Below, one piece after another: positions 25,001 to 35,369 of a DNA stretch of 64,000 nt (the stretch's first letter is position 1; the number at the start of each line of letters is the position of its first letter). The position numbers were made by a program, and so were the translations under genes. The notes beneath the pieces were generated by a model. It worked only from the letters and a program-made list of their open reading frames with translations, searched no databases and was not told the DNA's origin. The stretch is taken from positions 310,001 through 374,000 of the forward strand of contig NW_002476484.1 in the NCBI RefSeq assembly GCF_000189635.1, written 5' to 3'. The stretch is from Tetrahymena thermophila SB210. Its lineage: Eukaryota; Ciliophora; Oligohymenophorea; Hymenostomatida; Tetrahymenidae.

Positions 25001-25887
25001 TATTTTCAAGATAATTAATTTGAAAGAAATATTTATTGATTGATTGATTAAGAATTCTTCTTTAATTATTATAGTAAAATATAATCAGATTTTTCTAATT
25101 AATTTCAATTCAGCACAAATAGAATCTACCAATCAATTCTTTCTTCTTATTTTTATTTAATAATTTATTTGTTTATTTATTTATAAGAATATATCATTTG
25201 CTTTATGTTTATTTCTAAAAGAAATTTATTTTCAAAGCTGACTTTAAATTCTTTAACAAATTCAGTAAAATTTTTTCTTTATGTCAATCAAACATCAATT
25301 TTTCAATAAACCAACAAAGTGCTTTGCCAATATTTATTCGCACTATATTCATTCATTCATTTATTAATTCATTCATTCATTCTTTCATTAGATTTATGTA
25401 GTTTTTAGTAAAACATTTAAATGAAATAAAACCTCACTTTCATCTTAGTAGTTGTAAATTGCCTTGTTTGTAATAACAAAATCAACATTGACTTTTACTC
25501 TTTGTTTTTTCATCTTATAAAGACTACACTTGTATTTCATTTCTTCGGTTCCTAAAGTTTAAAAAGGGTAAATTGAATAAAAAATGAATGTGCTAAAATT
25601 GAATTAAAGTTTCAAATAAATAAAATTTTTATCAGAGTTCTCTACCAGCTTCTATAATCCACCAAAGACGCTATCAATTAAAATGATTTAAGTCGGTAGA
25701 TTTGAAACAAACATTTTGCTCAAGTTTAGAGATGTGAATAGCTTGAGATTAAAGATGATTAAAATTGAATTTAGGTATATGGAGTATGGTAGATAAATAA
25801 AACAATTCAAAGAGGGTTACCATCATCGTATAGAGATTGGCTAACACCTGTAGATTATTGATGGATAAGAGAGATATAGTCTTCCAT
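22087..25887 (-). CDS. AGC-family serine/threonine kinase with N-terminal PH/myosin-tail-like domain
   Basis: Start ATG at 25887 ([20 protein letters not shown], exon 25887-25821), stop TGA at 22089-22087; about ten exons. The N-terminal part (25.7-24.5 kb) reads [47 protein letters not shown] and [19 protein letters not shown]. This order resembles the PH-like TH1 domain of class-I myosin tails, which binds lipid. A polar linker (24048-23700) leads to the kinase: glycine loop [15 protein letters not shown], catalytic [11 protein letters not shown] (Tyr in place of the usual His of HRD), DFG in LTDFGLAKI, activation segment [27 protein letters not shown], and subdomain [14 protein letters not shown]. 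It closes with an AGC-type tail, [20 protein letters not shown]. All key catalytic motifs read intact, so an active kinase recruited to membrane is expected. Exon junctions around 25.5-25.7 kb are uncertain. Confidence 0.85.
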
Positions 25888-28657
25888 GGTAATTTTAGTC
25901 TTGATTGTGAATTTTGTTATGAAATTAAGAATTAAATAAACAAACAAACAGCTTGTTTCTGCTTATTTTTTAATTTTTTGATTGTTTGTTATTAATTATT
26001 AATAATATTTATTTATTTAATTACCTATATAAACAAAAAACACTTATCTTAGATGCAGCAAATAAATACATAATTTACATTAAAAATAAATAAATAAATT
26101 ATTCGGCATCTTACTCCTAGCGAATTTTATTACAAATTTTTTGATAGGACTAATTCTTGCTTCATTACTCATTCAATCGCTTTCTTTCTTTCTTGTTTAT
26201 TATTTTGCATGCATGCTTTTTTGCTTCTTTTTCATATCAAATTCTAATTTCTTTTGTTTATAAGTGCTTACTTATAGAATGAACTTGATATTTTTCTTTG
26301 CATTTTTATTTTGAATGTAAAATGATAAATAAACAAAAAAGCATTAAGAACGATTGAATACAAGCAAGCAAAAGCAATATAAAATCCCTAAAGAATTTAT
26401 TTAAATTTTAATTATATTTATTTGATCTTATTTTTATGTAGAGAAACAAGTAAATTTGTTTCTTCTACTTTATATGAATATATCGAAACTAAGTAGAGAT
26501 AATAAGTTTTCTGAAAATTATCTAAGTATGTCAATTTTTATATTAAAATGAAATTAAATAAGAGGTAATCTCATCTTAAACAACTCATAAATATCCTTCT
26601 TTTTGGTTATTAAAAAAAAAACTTACATACAAGTTTCTAATATTAAATAAATTAAATTTTGATCAATATCAAGAAATATATTTTTTATTTATTGAGTGAG
26701 TGAGAAGTTTTTATAAATTTGATTTAAAAATTTGCAAAATCAATAAATTATAGATTCATTGTAAATTTTTTATCAAAGAATAAATAAACAAAAATAAAAT
26801 ATCTACTTTGCAAAATAACATATTAAAATTTTATTTTACATTAAAAAATTTATTTAACATTTAAAAATTAAATTGTTTAATAAAAAATTCCTCTTAAATA
26901 AATTTGTTAACTTTCACATCAATAATCAAAATTCAAATTTGTTCAGATAAAAATGACATTAAAATACTTGATTTTTTAAAACTTATTCTTTTTTTATTGA
27001 ATGTAATTTTCATATTTTTGCTAATTACATATCATTCAATATTAGTTTAATAGGCAATACATAATTTTTATAGAACTAGAACCTAATCTAGCAAGCAAGT
27101 CTATTCTACAATCATAGCAAATGTGGCTTTAAATTTTCTATTCTAGAGATGATTTAAAAAAACCTAATATTATAAGATTATGTTAGTTCTATCAAAAAAT
27201 ATTTAGTTTGAATATCACAAAGGAACTATTTGTAAGGTGTATTTGAAAATGTTCCTTTAGAAAATATCTTTAAAAAAAGTAATAAAATGCGTGAGTGGCA
27301 ATTAAATGTATCTTAAAATGTAAATAAATCAAAAATAAATTAATATCAAATAACGCTATGAGTATTTATGTCAGTAAATTCGAAATATATGTTCCAGATA
27401 AAATAGTTCTATATTAATTAAATTTCTTTTTTTCGTTATGAGAAACTAATTGGTTTAACGTTGAGTGTAAGTAAGATTATGTATAATTTTTAAATACTTA
27501 TTTTATTAGGAACATCAAAATTAATCAAATGTAATTCTTTTTACCTTTAAGTCTGTTTGTTTGTCTTTCTTTCTGTCTTTCAGCTTGAATGGGTAATTAA
27601 ATTTATTAAATTATTTTTTTGGAAATAGACTAACTAACATAACAAGGAATATAGACAACAGTCAAATGAAAATAATTGCTATTAATTAGAAGAAAAAAGG
27701 GTAATTAATTATAAATGAAAGATTGTAATCAAATAATTATTTATAATTACAAAATTTAGGTTGCTCCGTATTAACAATTACTAATATTTATAATTTGATG
27801 TTAATTCGTTATATTTAGGTAACAATGTTTATAAATCCTAAATATTATTTGACACATTTTTGTCTTTTAAAAATATGCCTATAATAGCAATACTCATTCT
27901 TAATTCTGCTATATGATAATTTCTCTATATAAACATGAAATAAAAATTGAATTTCTATAATTTACGAACAAAATCAACTAAATATTTCAAGGTAAATTCC
28001 TAAATAGTCAATTAAATATTCCATTAACTAGTCTTAAATAATTAGTCAATGGATTCAATTGATAAAGGAAATTTATAATTTCAATATACAAAATTTAGCA
28101 ATTTTACTAGCTGCTAATTTCAATTTGAAATAACTGTATCTAAAAAATTATGCAAAACAAACTGGGTAGTATAAATTGATGTCATTTTAAAAATCATATA
28201 AAATAAAATCTTTTGAAAACAGTTACCATTTATGGATAATCTTTATTTCTTAACAATTACTTCAACTTCAGATAATCTTTTGAAAATTGTATCTCAAATA
28301 CTATTTAACTTTTAAATTAAATATTTCTCCAAAAATATTTATTTATTTTTACTGAATATTTAATAAAAGCAATTTTACTACTACTGATTAATAAATTTAC
28401 CTCAACTGAATACTCATTTTTGAGTAACATTTATAATGTAGCTGCTTAAAATTGCAATAATTTATTAAGATTAAATAGAAATAAGCTAAATTCAATCATA
28501 TTTAATGATTATTAGTAATTGCAAAAGAAATACAAGAATACTTTTCTTAACTAAATTAATTGCTATTACATACAAATTAGACTTCTTATTGATCAAATTT
28601 TTATATTTGCAAATTTCATTCATTAGTAAAAAAGAGTTAAATATTAAAAAATAAATA
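25888..28657. other. long divergent intergenic spacer
   Basis: This lies between the divergent starts of the kinase and the twin-CX9C gene and should hold both promoters. It contains CAAA and TTTC microsatellites, for example 25939-25952 and 26181-26193. A few exon-like scraps with good splice signals occur at 27340-27760 (TCTTTCAG acceptor near 27581; a frame NKEYRQQSNENNCYQLEEKR before GTAATT near 27700), but no complete gene could be built. Confidence 0.4.
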
Positions 28658-29503
28658 ATGGAAAACAGAGCACATCAAAGAGCATACCCTTAGCAAGTTA
28701 TAGAAGAATATTCTCCATCTATCCCAAAAGAATTTCCAAAAGATAAAATACCAAGTTTTGCATTCTTTATATTTTTAGATAATAAATTTGTTTCATTTTC
28801 TGTATCAAAAATGTGTGCGATTGTCCATTTATTGTTTTTCATTCATTGTTTTAAAAATCTCTTAAAAAGAACCAACAAAAATAACACGTTCTTATTTTAA
28901 AAATCAACTTTAAACCATTAAAAAAAGAATTGAAATATTTTTTCACATTAATTGTATTAAGCATAACAAATAATTTTATTTTTTTAAATGATTACTAGAA
29001 AATCTTTGTGAAAAAGAATTAGTTAAGATGATTAGATGTGAAAGAATATTCTAAACTAATTATTCATGCGTTGAAGACTATGAAGCCTTTGTTCAATGTA
29101 AAAAGCAAAGAGTAAAATATATATTGATTGAAAGCACAATAGATATTATTGTGTTGCATTAATACTTTATTTATTTAATAAAAGCTAGCTTAAAATAAAT
29201 AGTTTTACTATCAAATTTTTCCTATTAAAAGTAAATTTAAAATTGTTTTATAAAAAATCTAAGGATTTGGAACTTTTCAAGTCAATTAAAGAATGGGAAA
29301 TAGATCATTTTAAAAAATTATAGCCTAAATTAAGAAAGTTATACTTCCAAGGTCTAACTTTCAAGAAAGATAGATTAAAGTAGGACTACGAAAGAATACC
29401 TTCAAGTTTTAGCTATTAAAATAGATAATGGAGATTTATGTCTGATATAGAATAAATTGAATGGAGACTTGGCTACTTATTACCAATTAGAGATTAATAA
29501 TGA
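28658..29503 (+). CDS. twin-CX9C mitochondrial protein, candidate NDUFB7-like complex I subunit
   Basis: Three exons, 28658-28754, 28999-29111 and 29264-29503, keep frame and encode 149 residues ending at TGA 29501. The core has two CX9C motifs, CEKELVKMIRC and CVEDYEAFVQC, nine residues apart, followed by KKQR. This is the coiled-coil-helix-coiled-coil-helix pattern of small intermembrane-space proteins oxidised by Mia40. The helix content and spacing (NLCEKELVKMIRCERIF) most resemble NDUFB7, the B18 subunit of respiratory complex I. The N terminus (MENRAHQRAYPQQVIEEY) lacks a classical presequence, as usual for this class. The C-terminal extension of about 80 residues is basic and aromatic (RKLYFQGLTFKKDR, EQIEWRLGYLLPI), longer than animal NDUFB7. 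Another CX9C family is possible. The first donor (GTTTTG) is unusual and was chosen because it restores phase. Confidence 0.7.
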
Positions 29504-30963
29504 ATTTATATAACAATCTTAATAAAATTTAAAGTATTTATTAATAATAACAAAACTTTATAAAATATCTTAAGCTATTTAATCTACTTAGCATTCATGT
29601 TTCTTAAATAATTACTAAAAAAATTATATAAAACCTTAAAATTCTATTTAAATATTTATTTTTATATAAATATTTATTTTTATAAGCTGAATGAATAAAT
29701 ATTAAAGATGAATTAATTCTAAATATTAAGAAAAATAAAATAATTTGATAAAATGAATGAATGAATGATTCGTTTGATTTTTATAAAAACTAATCATATA
29801 ATTTATAACACATAAATTCTTATTATTTTTTTGATTGAAGAATTTACAAAGATTCTAAATTCTTAAAATTATTTACTAAAGATATTTCAACTCTTCTACT
29901 TCATACAATGCAGAAGGATATTGAACTCTTTGGAGCAATCTCCTTAATTTACAGCTATTCCTTTTTGTGAAACGCAAATGCTATATTATAGTGACTAAAT
30001 TTTGTTAAAAAATAAGCTGATTTAAAAATATTTCTAATCATTTTTCTGAATTGAAGTAGATTTTTAATAAATTTGCTATTTTTGGTTTAATTTGTTAAAA
30101 ATAGGTTCATAGTTTAATTTTACTTGCTAAGAACATGTAGAAAACTTTTATTTGATCTTTTCGAGAGCAGGTCTTGTAGCAATCTAAACAGATTACTTTG
30201 TAATCTTATGAGTATTGTTCATTTATTTTTATGAAATATGATTCTATTTGTTTTCTTTTTTTGTTAAATTAATACTTTATACTTTATTAAAGCTTATAGT
30301 TTTTATGCTGGAATCACATCTTTCTTTTAACCAATTAAAATATTTTCATTTAAATTAAAAAAATCTTTCATTAAATAAATCAAATCAAAAAAATTTAAAT
30401 ATTTTATCTAAATTATTCAAGCTATTTTAAATTAGATTTTTAAAAATTTATTAACAAAGTTAAAAAAATATTAAAGAATAAATTACAACAAAATTTGATT
30501 GATTAAATTAAAATATTATTCAACTCAAAATATCTGAATGAATTCGATGAAATATCTTTAAATCGAGCTATATTTTATTTTATTATTGTAATTTTTGAAT
30601 TTTATACTATAATTAATGAAATAAGATTTACTCATCCTTAAGAATATTAAACAATGTAGAGAGTGAGGAATTATACATTTTATATACATATTAATTATAT
30701 TATTGTTAAATATTTATTGATTATTGTTGCATTTGTGTAAAAACTGAAGTTTTGCATTTTTATTATTTTTATGTAGATCTATCTATCTATCAATCATCTA
30801 TCCATTTAAAGCTTTTAATAATACTTATTTAATTGCTTTTATGCTTTTTCTTATTAATTAATAAAGACTATCTATCTATCTTTGTGCACCTTTGCATACA
30901 AGATTTATTGCCATTTGAAAGCTACGCAGATGCTTTATAATTTAAGTAGTTTTATTAATTATC
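29504..30963. other. intergenic spacer between convergent genes
   Basis: Both flanking genes end here. It is AT-rich with ATCT repeats at about 30776-30792 and 30870-30881. A TTTATATAAATATTTATTT block is duplicated near 29645-29682. No gene could be supported. Confidence 0.45.
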
Positions 30964-31402
30964 TCAAAAATTAGATTTTTAGATTTCTTTCTTTGTTCTT
31001 AAAGTCTTCCTGCTGTTAAATTAAAATATAGAATAATAAATATTAAACCTTCATACTTACTATTAAAAACTTACTTTTTTAATTCTTCTCTTTCTTCTCT
31101 TTTCAACTTGAATATCTTTTCATATAACTAAAGCGAATTTATGTCTAGGGTGGATTTGAAGTGTTTTTTAACTTTCTCTACAAGCTCTTCTTCAGTACAT
31201 TCTATATTGTAATACATCTAAATTGTTATTAAAAATGAAGCTTAATAAATATGTCACCACCACTTTACAAATTTGCGATGATAGTATAATCACAAAACAA
31301 TAAACTTACTCTGTATTTTTGCAATGAGGCATTTGATAATTTAGTAAAATCTGGAAGGTATTATTCTTCTAAGTCTTCTTATGGTTGATTGCTTTTGCTC
31401 AT
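30964..31402 (-). CDS. SAP30-like Sin3/histone-deacetylase complex subunit
   Basis: Three exons, 31402-31310, 31217-31075 and 31012-30964, give 94 residues; all introns are GT...AG and keep phase. The first exon ends LPDFTKLSNASLQKYR. The second continues ECTEEELVEKVKKHFKSTLD, then LQLYEKIFKLKREERE. The order 'D-x-x-K-L-x-x-x-x-L-x-x-Y' followed by an acidic turn, 'L-x-x-x-V-x-x-H-F' and a long basic helix matches the Sin3-binding C-terminal domain of SAP30/SAP30L. That domain docks SAP30 on the PAH3 region of the Sin3 corepressor. SAP30 proteins stabilise Sin3-HDAC complexes in chromatin repression. The animal N-terminal zinc finger is absent, as in plant and several protist forms. The basic C terminus (KTLRTKKEIQK) may contact DNA. 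Confidence 0.72.
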
Positions 31403-32100
31403 TTGACTAAATTAAATATCAATCTATGTTTTTAATGGATTTTTTCAAACTTTTGCTCTTTTTATAATTGAATCCTTAATTTTTAATTTATGCATTGTTT
31501 TTTTAATAAACCAATTATAACTATCAAAAAATATTATTAACTATATTTATATCGCTATAAAACAAACAATCAAAATGAATAGTCTGTCAATTCTATTCAA
31601 TTATCTAATCCGTCTACTTACTAAATGAATTCTAATAAAATAGACTCACTTAAATCATTTTATAAATGGCTGAAATGTTTACAAAAGTCTTGTTAATCAT
31701 TGATTCTTTTAATTTTAATCATAAAAGTACATTTCAATTTTTAATATCATTTTAATATGCTTATAAATAAAAAAATTTACTTATATGGCAATAGAAATTA
31801 ATTTTATTTATTTATTCTAAAAAAACAAACGCTTTTTTTTTAAAAAAAAACAATAATTTAACAAAAATCTTCTTTTTTTACAATTTTTAAATAAATAAAT
31901 TAAACATTTTAAAATGAAAAAAGGAATGAATATATATATATTTTCATTATTTTAATTACTATATTCAACGGAAGATGCAAATACAACTTTAAAGATATTT
32001 TTTATTTTAATATAAATTTAATTCGTAATGCCATTTATATAATGATGATCTTAATAAGCTAATTAATTAGCAGCATAGAATCTTTAAAAATCCTTGTAAA
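31403..32100. other. intergenic spacer
   Basis: Promoter side of the SAP30-like gene and 3' side of the dynein light chain. It is AT-rich, with no frame or RNA signal. Confidence 0.45.
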
Positions 32101-32731
32101 TCAGACAGCCATTGCAAAAACAGAAACAATAGCATAAATATCATTAATTTCATAACATTAAATCAGAGAACCATCTGTATTGGTATCTTAATAGGCAGTA
32201 ACTATTTTTTAAAATTATAAATCAAATATTTTATATGGCATAAACTATGCATTTTTAGATAATTTTATCTATAATTCAAATGTAAATTACTTTAAACAGA
32301 TATTCCTGCGTGATTAGTTTATTGAAGTATTGCTGTAACGCAATATTTGAAATGTTTTCCTAACTTATTAAGACCTCTGATTGTGTAATCAATAATTTAT
32401 TATGTCCAAAGATTGACTTTATCTTTATTGTATGTGATTGTAACTTAACTTGAATCATCTTTAATGCCGAATACTTATTTCACTGACTAAATAAATAAGA
32501 ATAAATGAAGACTACTAAAAACAGATTGGCTAATATCAGTAAGTCTAAGCTGATATTGATTATTTTGTATTAAAAATGCAATAAATTACATCATCTATAG
32601 CTTTTTAAACTTCTTCTGAAATATATTCTTTCTATATAATTATTTTTAAAATAAAATGGATTTTCAAGCTATTCACCTTAAAGTGAAATTGTGTAAAAAT
32701 GATATAAACTTGTTACATCAGTATCTCCCAT
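32101..32731 (-). CDS. Tctex-type dynein light chain (DYNLT), apparent one-base frame break near the 3' end
   Basis: Exons 32731-32717 (MGDTD), 32631-32590 (KEYISEEVQKAIDD), 32486-32291 and 32202-32101 have clean splice sites. The third exon reads VNLWTQQIIDYTIRGLNKLG and KHFKYCVTAILQQTNHAG. The last reads ITAYQDTNTDGSLI and, after a frame change, YEINDIYAIVSVFAMAV. This is the full Tctex1 fold: N-terminal helix pair, then four strands ending in the conserved YCIVSVFGL-like strand. These light chains dimerise on dynein intermediate chains in cytoplasmic, axonemal or IFT dyneins; which one is not decidable here. At the TTTT corresponding to 32159-32162 the frame slips by one. Read literally, translation ends at TGA 32152-32150 and the final strand is lost. 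Because that strand is conserved in the next frame, a homopolymer error is the likelier reading. Confidence 0.83.
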
Positions 32732-35369
32732 TTCTCAGTTATTCTATTTACTATATTTGCTTGTTGATAATTTGTTTTTTTGTTTGTTTGATTTATTGTA
32801 CTTGATTATTTAGTTGCCTAAAAAATTTAATTAGATACAAAATATTAATTATTATTGAAATATATTTAATAAAATTGATAGTTATCAAATTAAAAAATAA
32901 TAGTTACAAAAACTTTTAAAAATTTCGAATTTATAAACTGAATCAATCAATTAACTAATCATTCATTCATTGATTTAAAGCCCTTGTTTTTTATTTATAA
33001 AATAAATTTATTTATTAGTTTAAAACAAACAAATTTAAAAAATTATTTTCTATTTAAGTGTGCTATTTTAATGTTTAAATAAATAATCTCTATTATATTT
33101 TAATATTGCTAATTAAAACATAATCATTTAGAGAAGAAATAATTAATACGATAATGCCAAAAATATTTAAATAATTTATAATAGTAGTTTAATGATCAAT
33201 AAATAAATATTTAAACACTCTTTTTAAAAGTTATCAGATATTAGTTCATACATGTATTCATAATGGAGTTAATTAGTTATTGAATCACCATATTGTTTTA
33301 ATTTTAAATTATAATTTATTTCATTTTTCTTAATTTTCAAATAAGTAATTTAAACATTTATATAAGTATTTTGCTTAAAACAAACAAGTTAACGTTGTAA
33401 AAATAATTATTCATCTAAACTTTATTTTTACAAAATTTTTTAACAAAATACCTTAAGTTTTTTTATGTCATTGACAAATATTTAATCAAAAATTGTTTTA
33501 AATAGTAAAAATAAAATTATTAATTATTGTAATTAAATTTATAAATAAATATAATATTTTAAAAGAATAAATACAAAATTTTTTTTTATTTAAATACTCT
33601 AAATCCTCATTAATTAAGGGCACCCCCACCCATATCTTTGAAGCCTACTCTGGGGCCCAATTTTTTCAAAAAAAACCTCTATTCCTAGTATCTATAAGGG
33701 ATTAAATTAAGAATTATTATGGTATCTTATAATACACAGTAAATTTGTATTTAGAATATATTTATTGTCTATCGAATAATTATTTCAAAAAGAATTAAAA
33801 AGTAAGAGAGAGACTATTTTTGCAGCAGTAAAAAAGAATTTAGTTTCTAAAATTAATAAAGGAAAAAGCAAATTATAAAATATGTAAATTTTTAGAGTAA
33901 CAATCAAATAAATAAAATTTTTACCAAAGCAAAAATAAGAATAAATAAAATGAGAGTTGGATTTTAGTAATAAAAATTAAAATCAATATGATTAATCCAA
34001 AATAATATCAATATTTATTTATTAAACTTAATTATTTTGAAATAAATATATTTTAACATCTTTATAATCCATAAAAAATCTAATCATTCAATAATTTATT
34101 TCTGATCATCTATTTGATACCTATCCTATAAATTATTAGCATACAAATAAAAGTTTTTTGTCCTTGTTTCAAAAATAAAATGATTTGAATTGATTTTATA
34201 TGTTTATTAATAATGCAACATTAATTTACTAATGTAAGGAACTGTAAGCAAAAACCTCAAAAACTGAATAAAAGTATTCATTTTTTGATATTAATTAAAC
34301 TCTAAAATGAAATTGTAATAAAATAAAAAAATTGTTTTCAATAAATTTCTGATAAGGTAATCAATAAAAATTTCTTTTACAAAAAGAAGATTTTATTTAT
34401 ATTTGAAATAGTTTTTCTTTAAATTAATCTATTGTTCATCATAGGAAAAGTGAATTAAAGAATAAGTATTTTGTTTTCTGTATAAATTATTCAAAAAAAA
34501 TAAAACTCACTCATATATATTTTTGTTTCTACAAGTCTATAAAAAATACGCGCTACGCTCATATAGGTGAGCAATTCTATTTTTCTATCATTTTTAAGTA
34601 TAATAATAAAAATATTGATAAATATTATAACACATTTATGTCATAATTTATTTTTAAAATTTCTTTGATCTATCAAATCTTTGTTAAATCAAATAAGATA
34701 AATGAAAAAAACTAAAATTTGATAAGAAATGCAAATTTATTTTGATTCATAAGTAGCTTAAAAAAATAAATTTAGTTTTTCACAAATCAGAAAATTTGCC
34801 AATTTAATAAAAATAAACATTTTTCTGATAGGTCATTAGGTTATCAAATTTATTAAATAATAAATTTTACTAATGCAGTATGAATATAGAAACAAAAGTT
34901 AACTAGATTTTCTAAATTCAGTTAGCATAAAATAAATATCCTACATACCTAGATATTTTTTTTGTAAAAAGTTATTGAAATTTACTATTATTCTTTATTA
35001 AAGTCAGCCATATTACTTAAAGATATATAAATGTAAATTCAAAATCTTTAAGTTTATGTCATTATAATATCTGTAATTAATTTAATAAATTAATTTTGGC
35101 TTGCTATCAATAATAAAACCCTAATGCGCTTCCTAACTCACTTATCAGGAAATTAATTAAAATATAGTTTTTTTAATCAAATCAAATTAAAGAAGGATTA
35201 ATTATCTTCATTTATCAAAAATATTATCAGAAATTAAAAGTTAATTAATTGATATATATTCTTTTACGGTGCTTGATTTAAAATGCTATAAATACTTTAT
35301 CAAAAGATCAAGAGTTTATAATCAATTAAATTCAAAAAAAATAAAAAGTAAATATCTAATAAACTAAAA
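32732..35369. other. long divergent intergenic spacer with a G+C-rich island
   Basis: This is between divergent promoters of the dynein light chain and the surface protein. It is AT-rich except for a conspicuous G+C-rich island at 33618-33660 and a small hairpin-forming patch at 34547-34571, both listed as findings. No protein frame is convincing. Confidence 0.45.
33618..33660. other. isolated G+C-rich island
   Basis: About 43 bp, well over half G+C, in a spacer that is otherwise nearly pure A/T. It begins GGGCACCCCCACCC and ends CTCTGGGGCCC. The ends can pair (GGGC with GCCC). More than one frame is open through it under the ciliate code, so coding origin cannot be decided. No known RNA or element is recognised. 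Confidence 0.5.
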
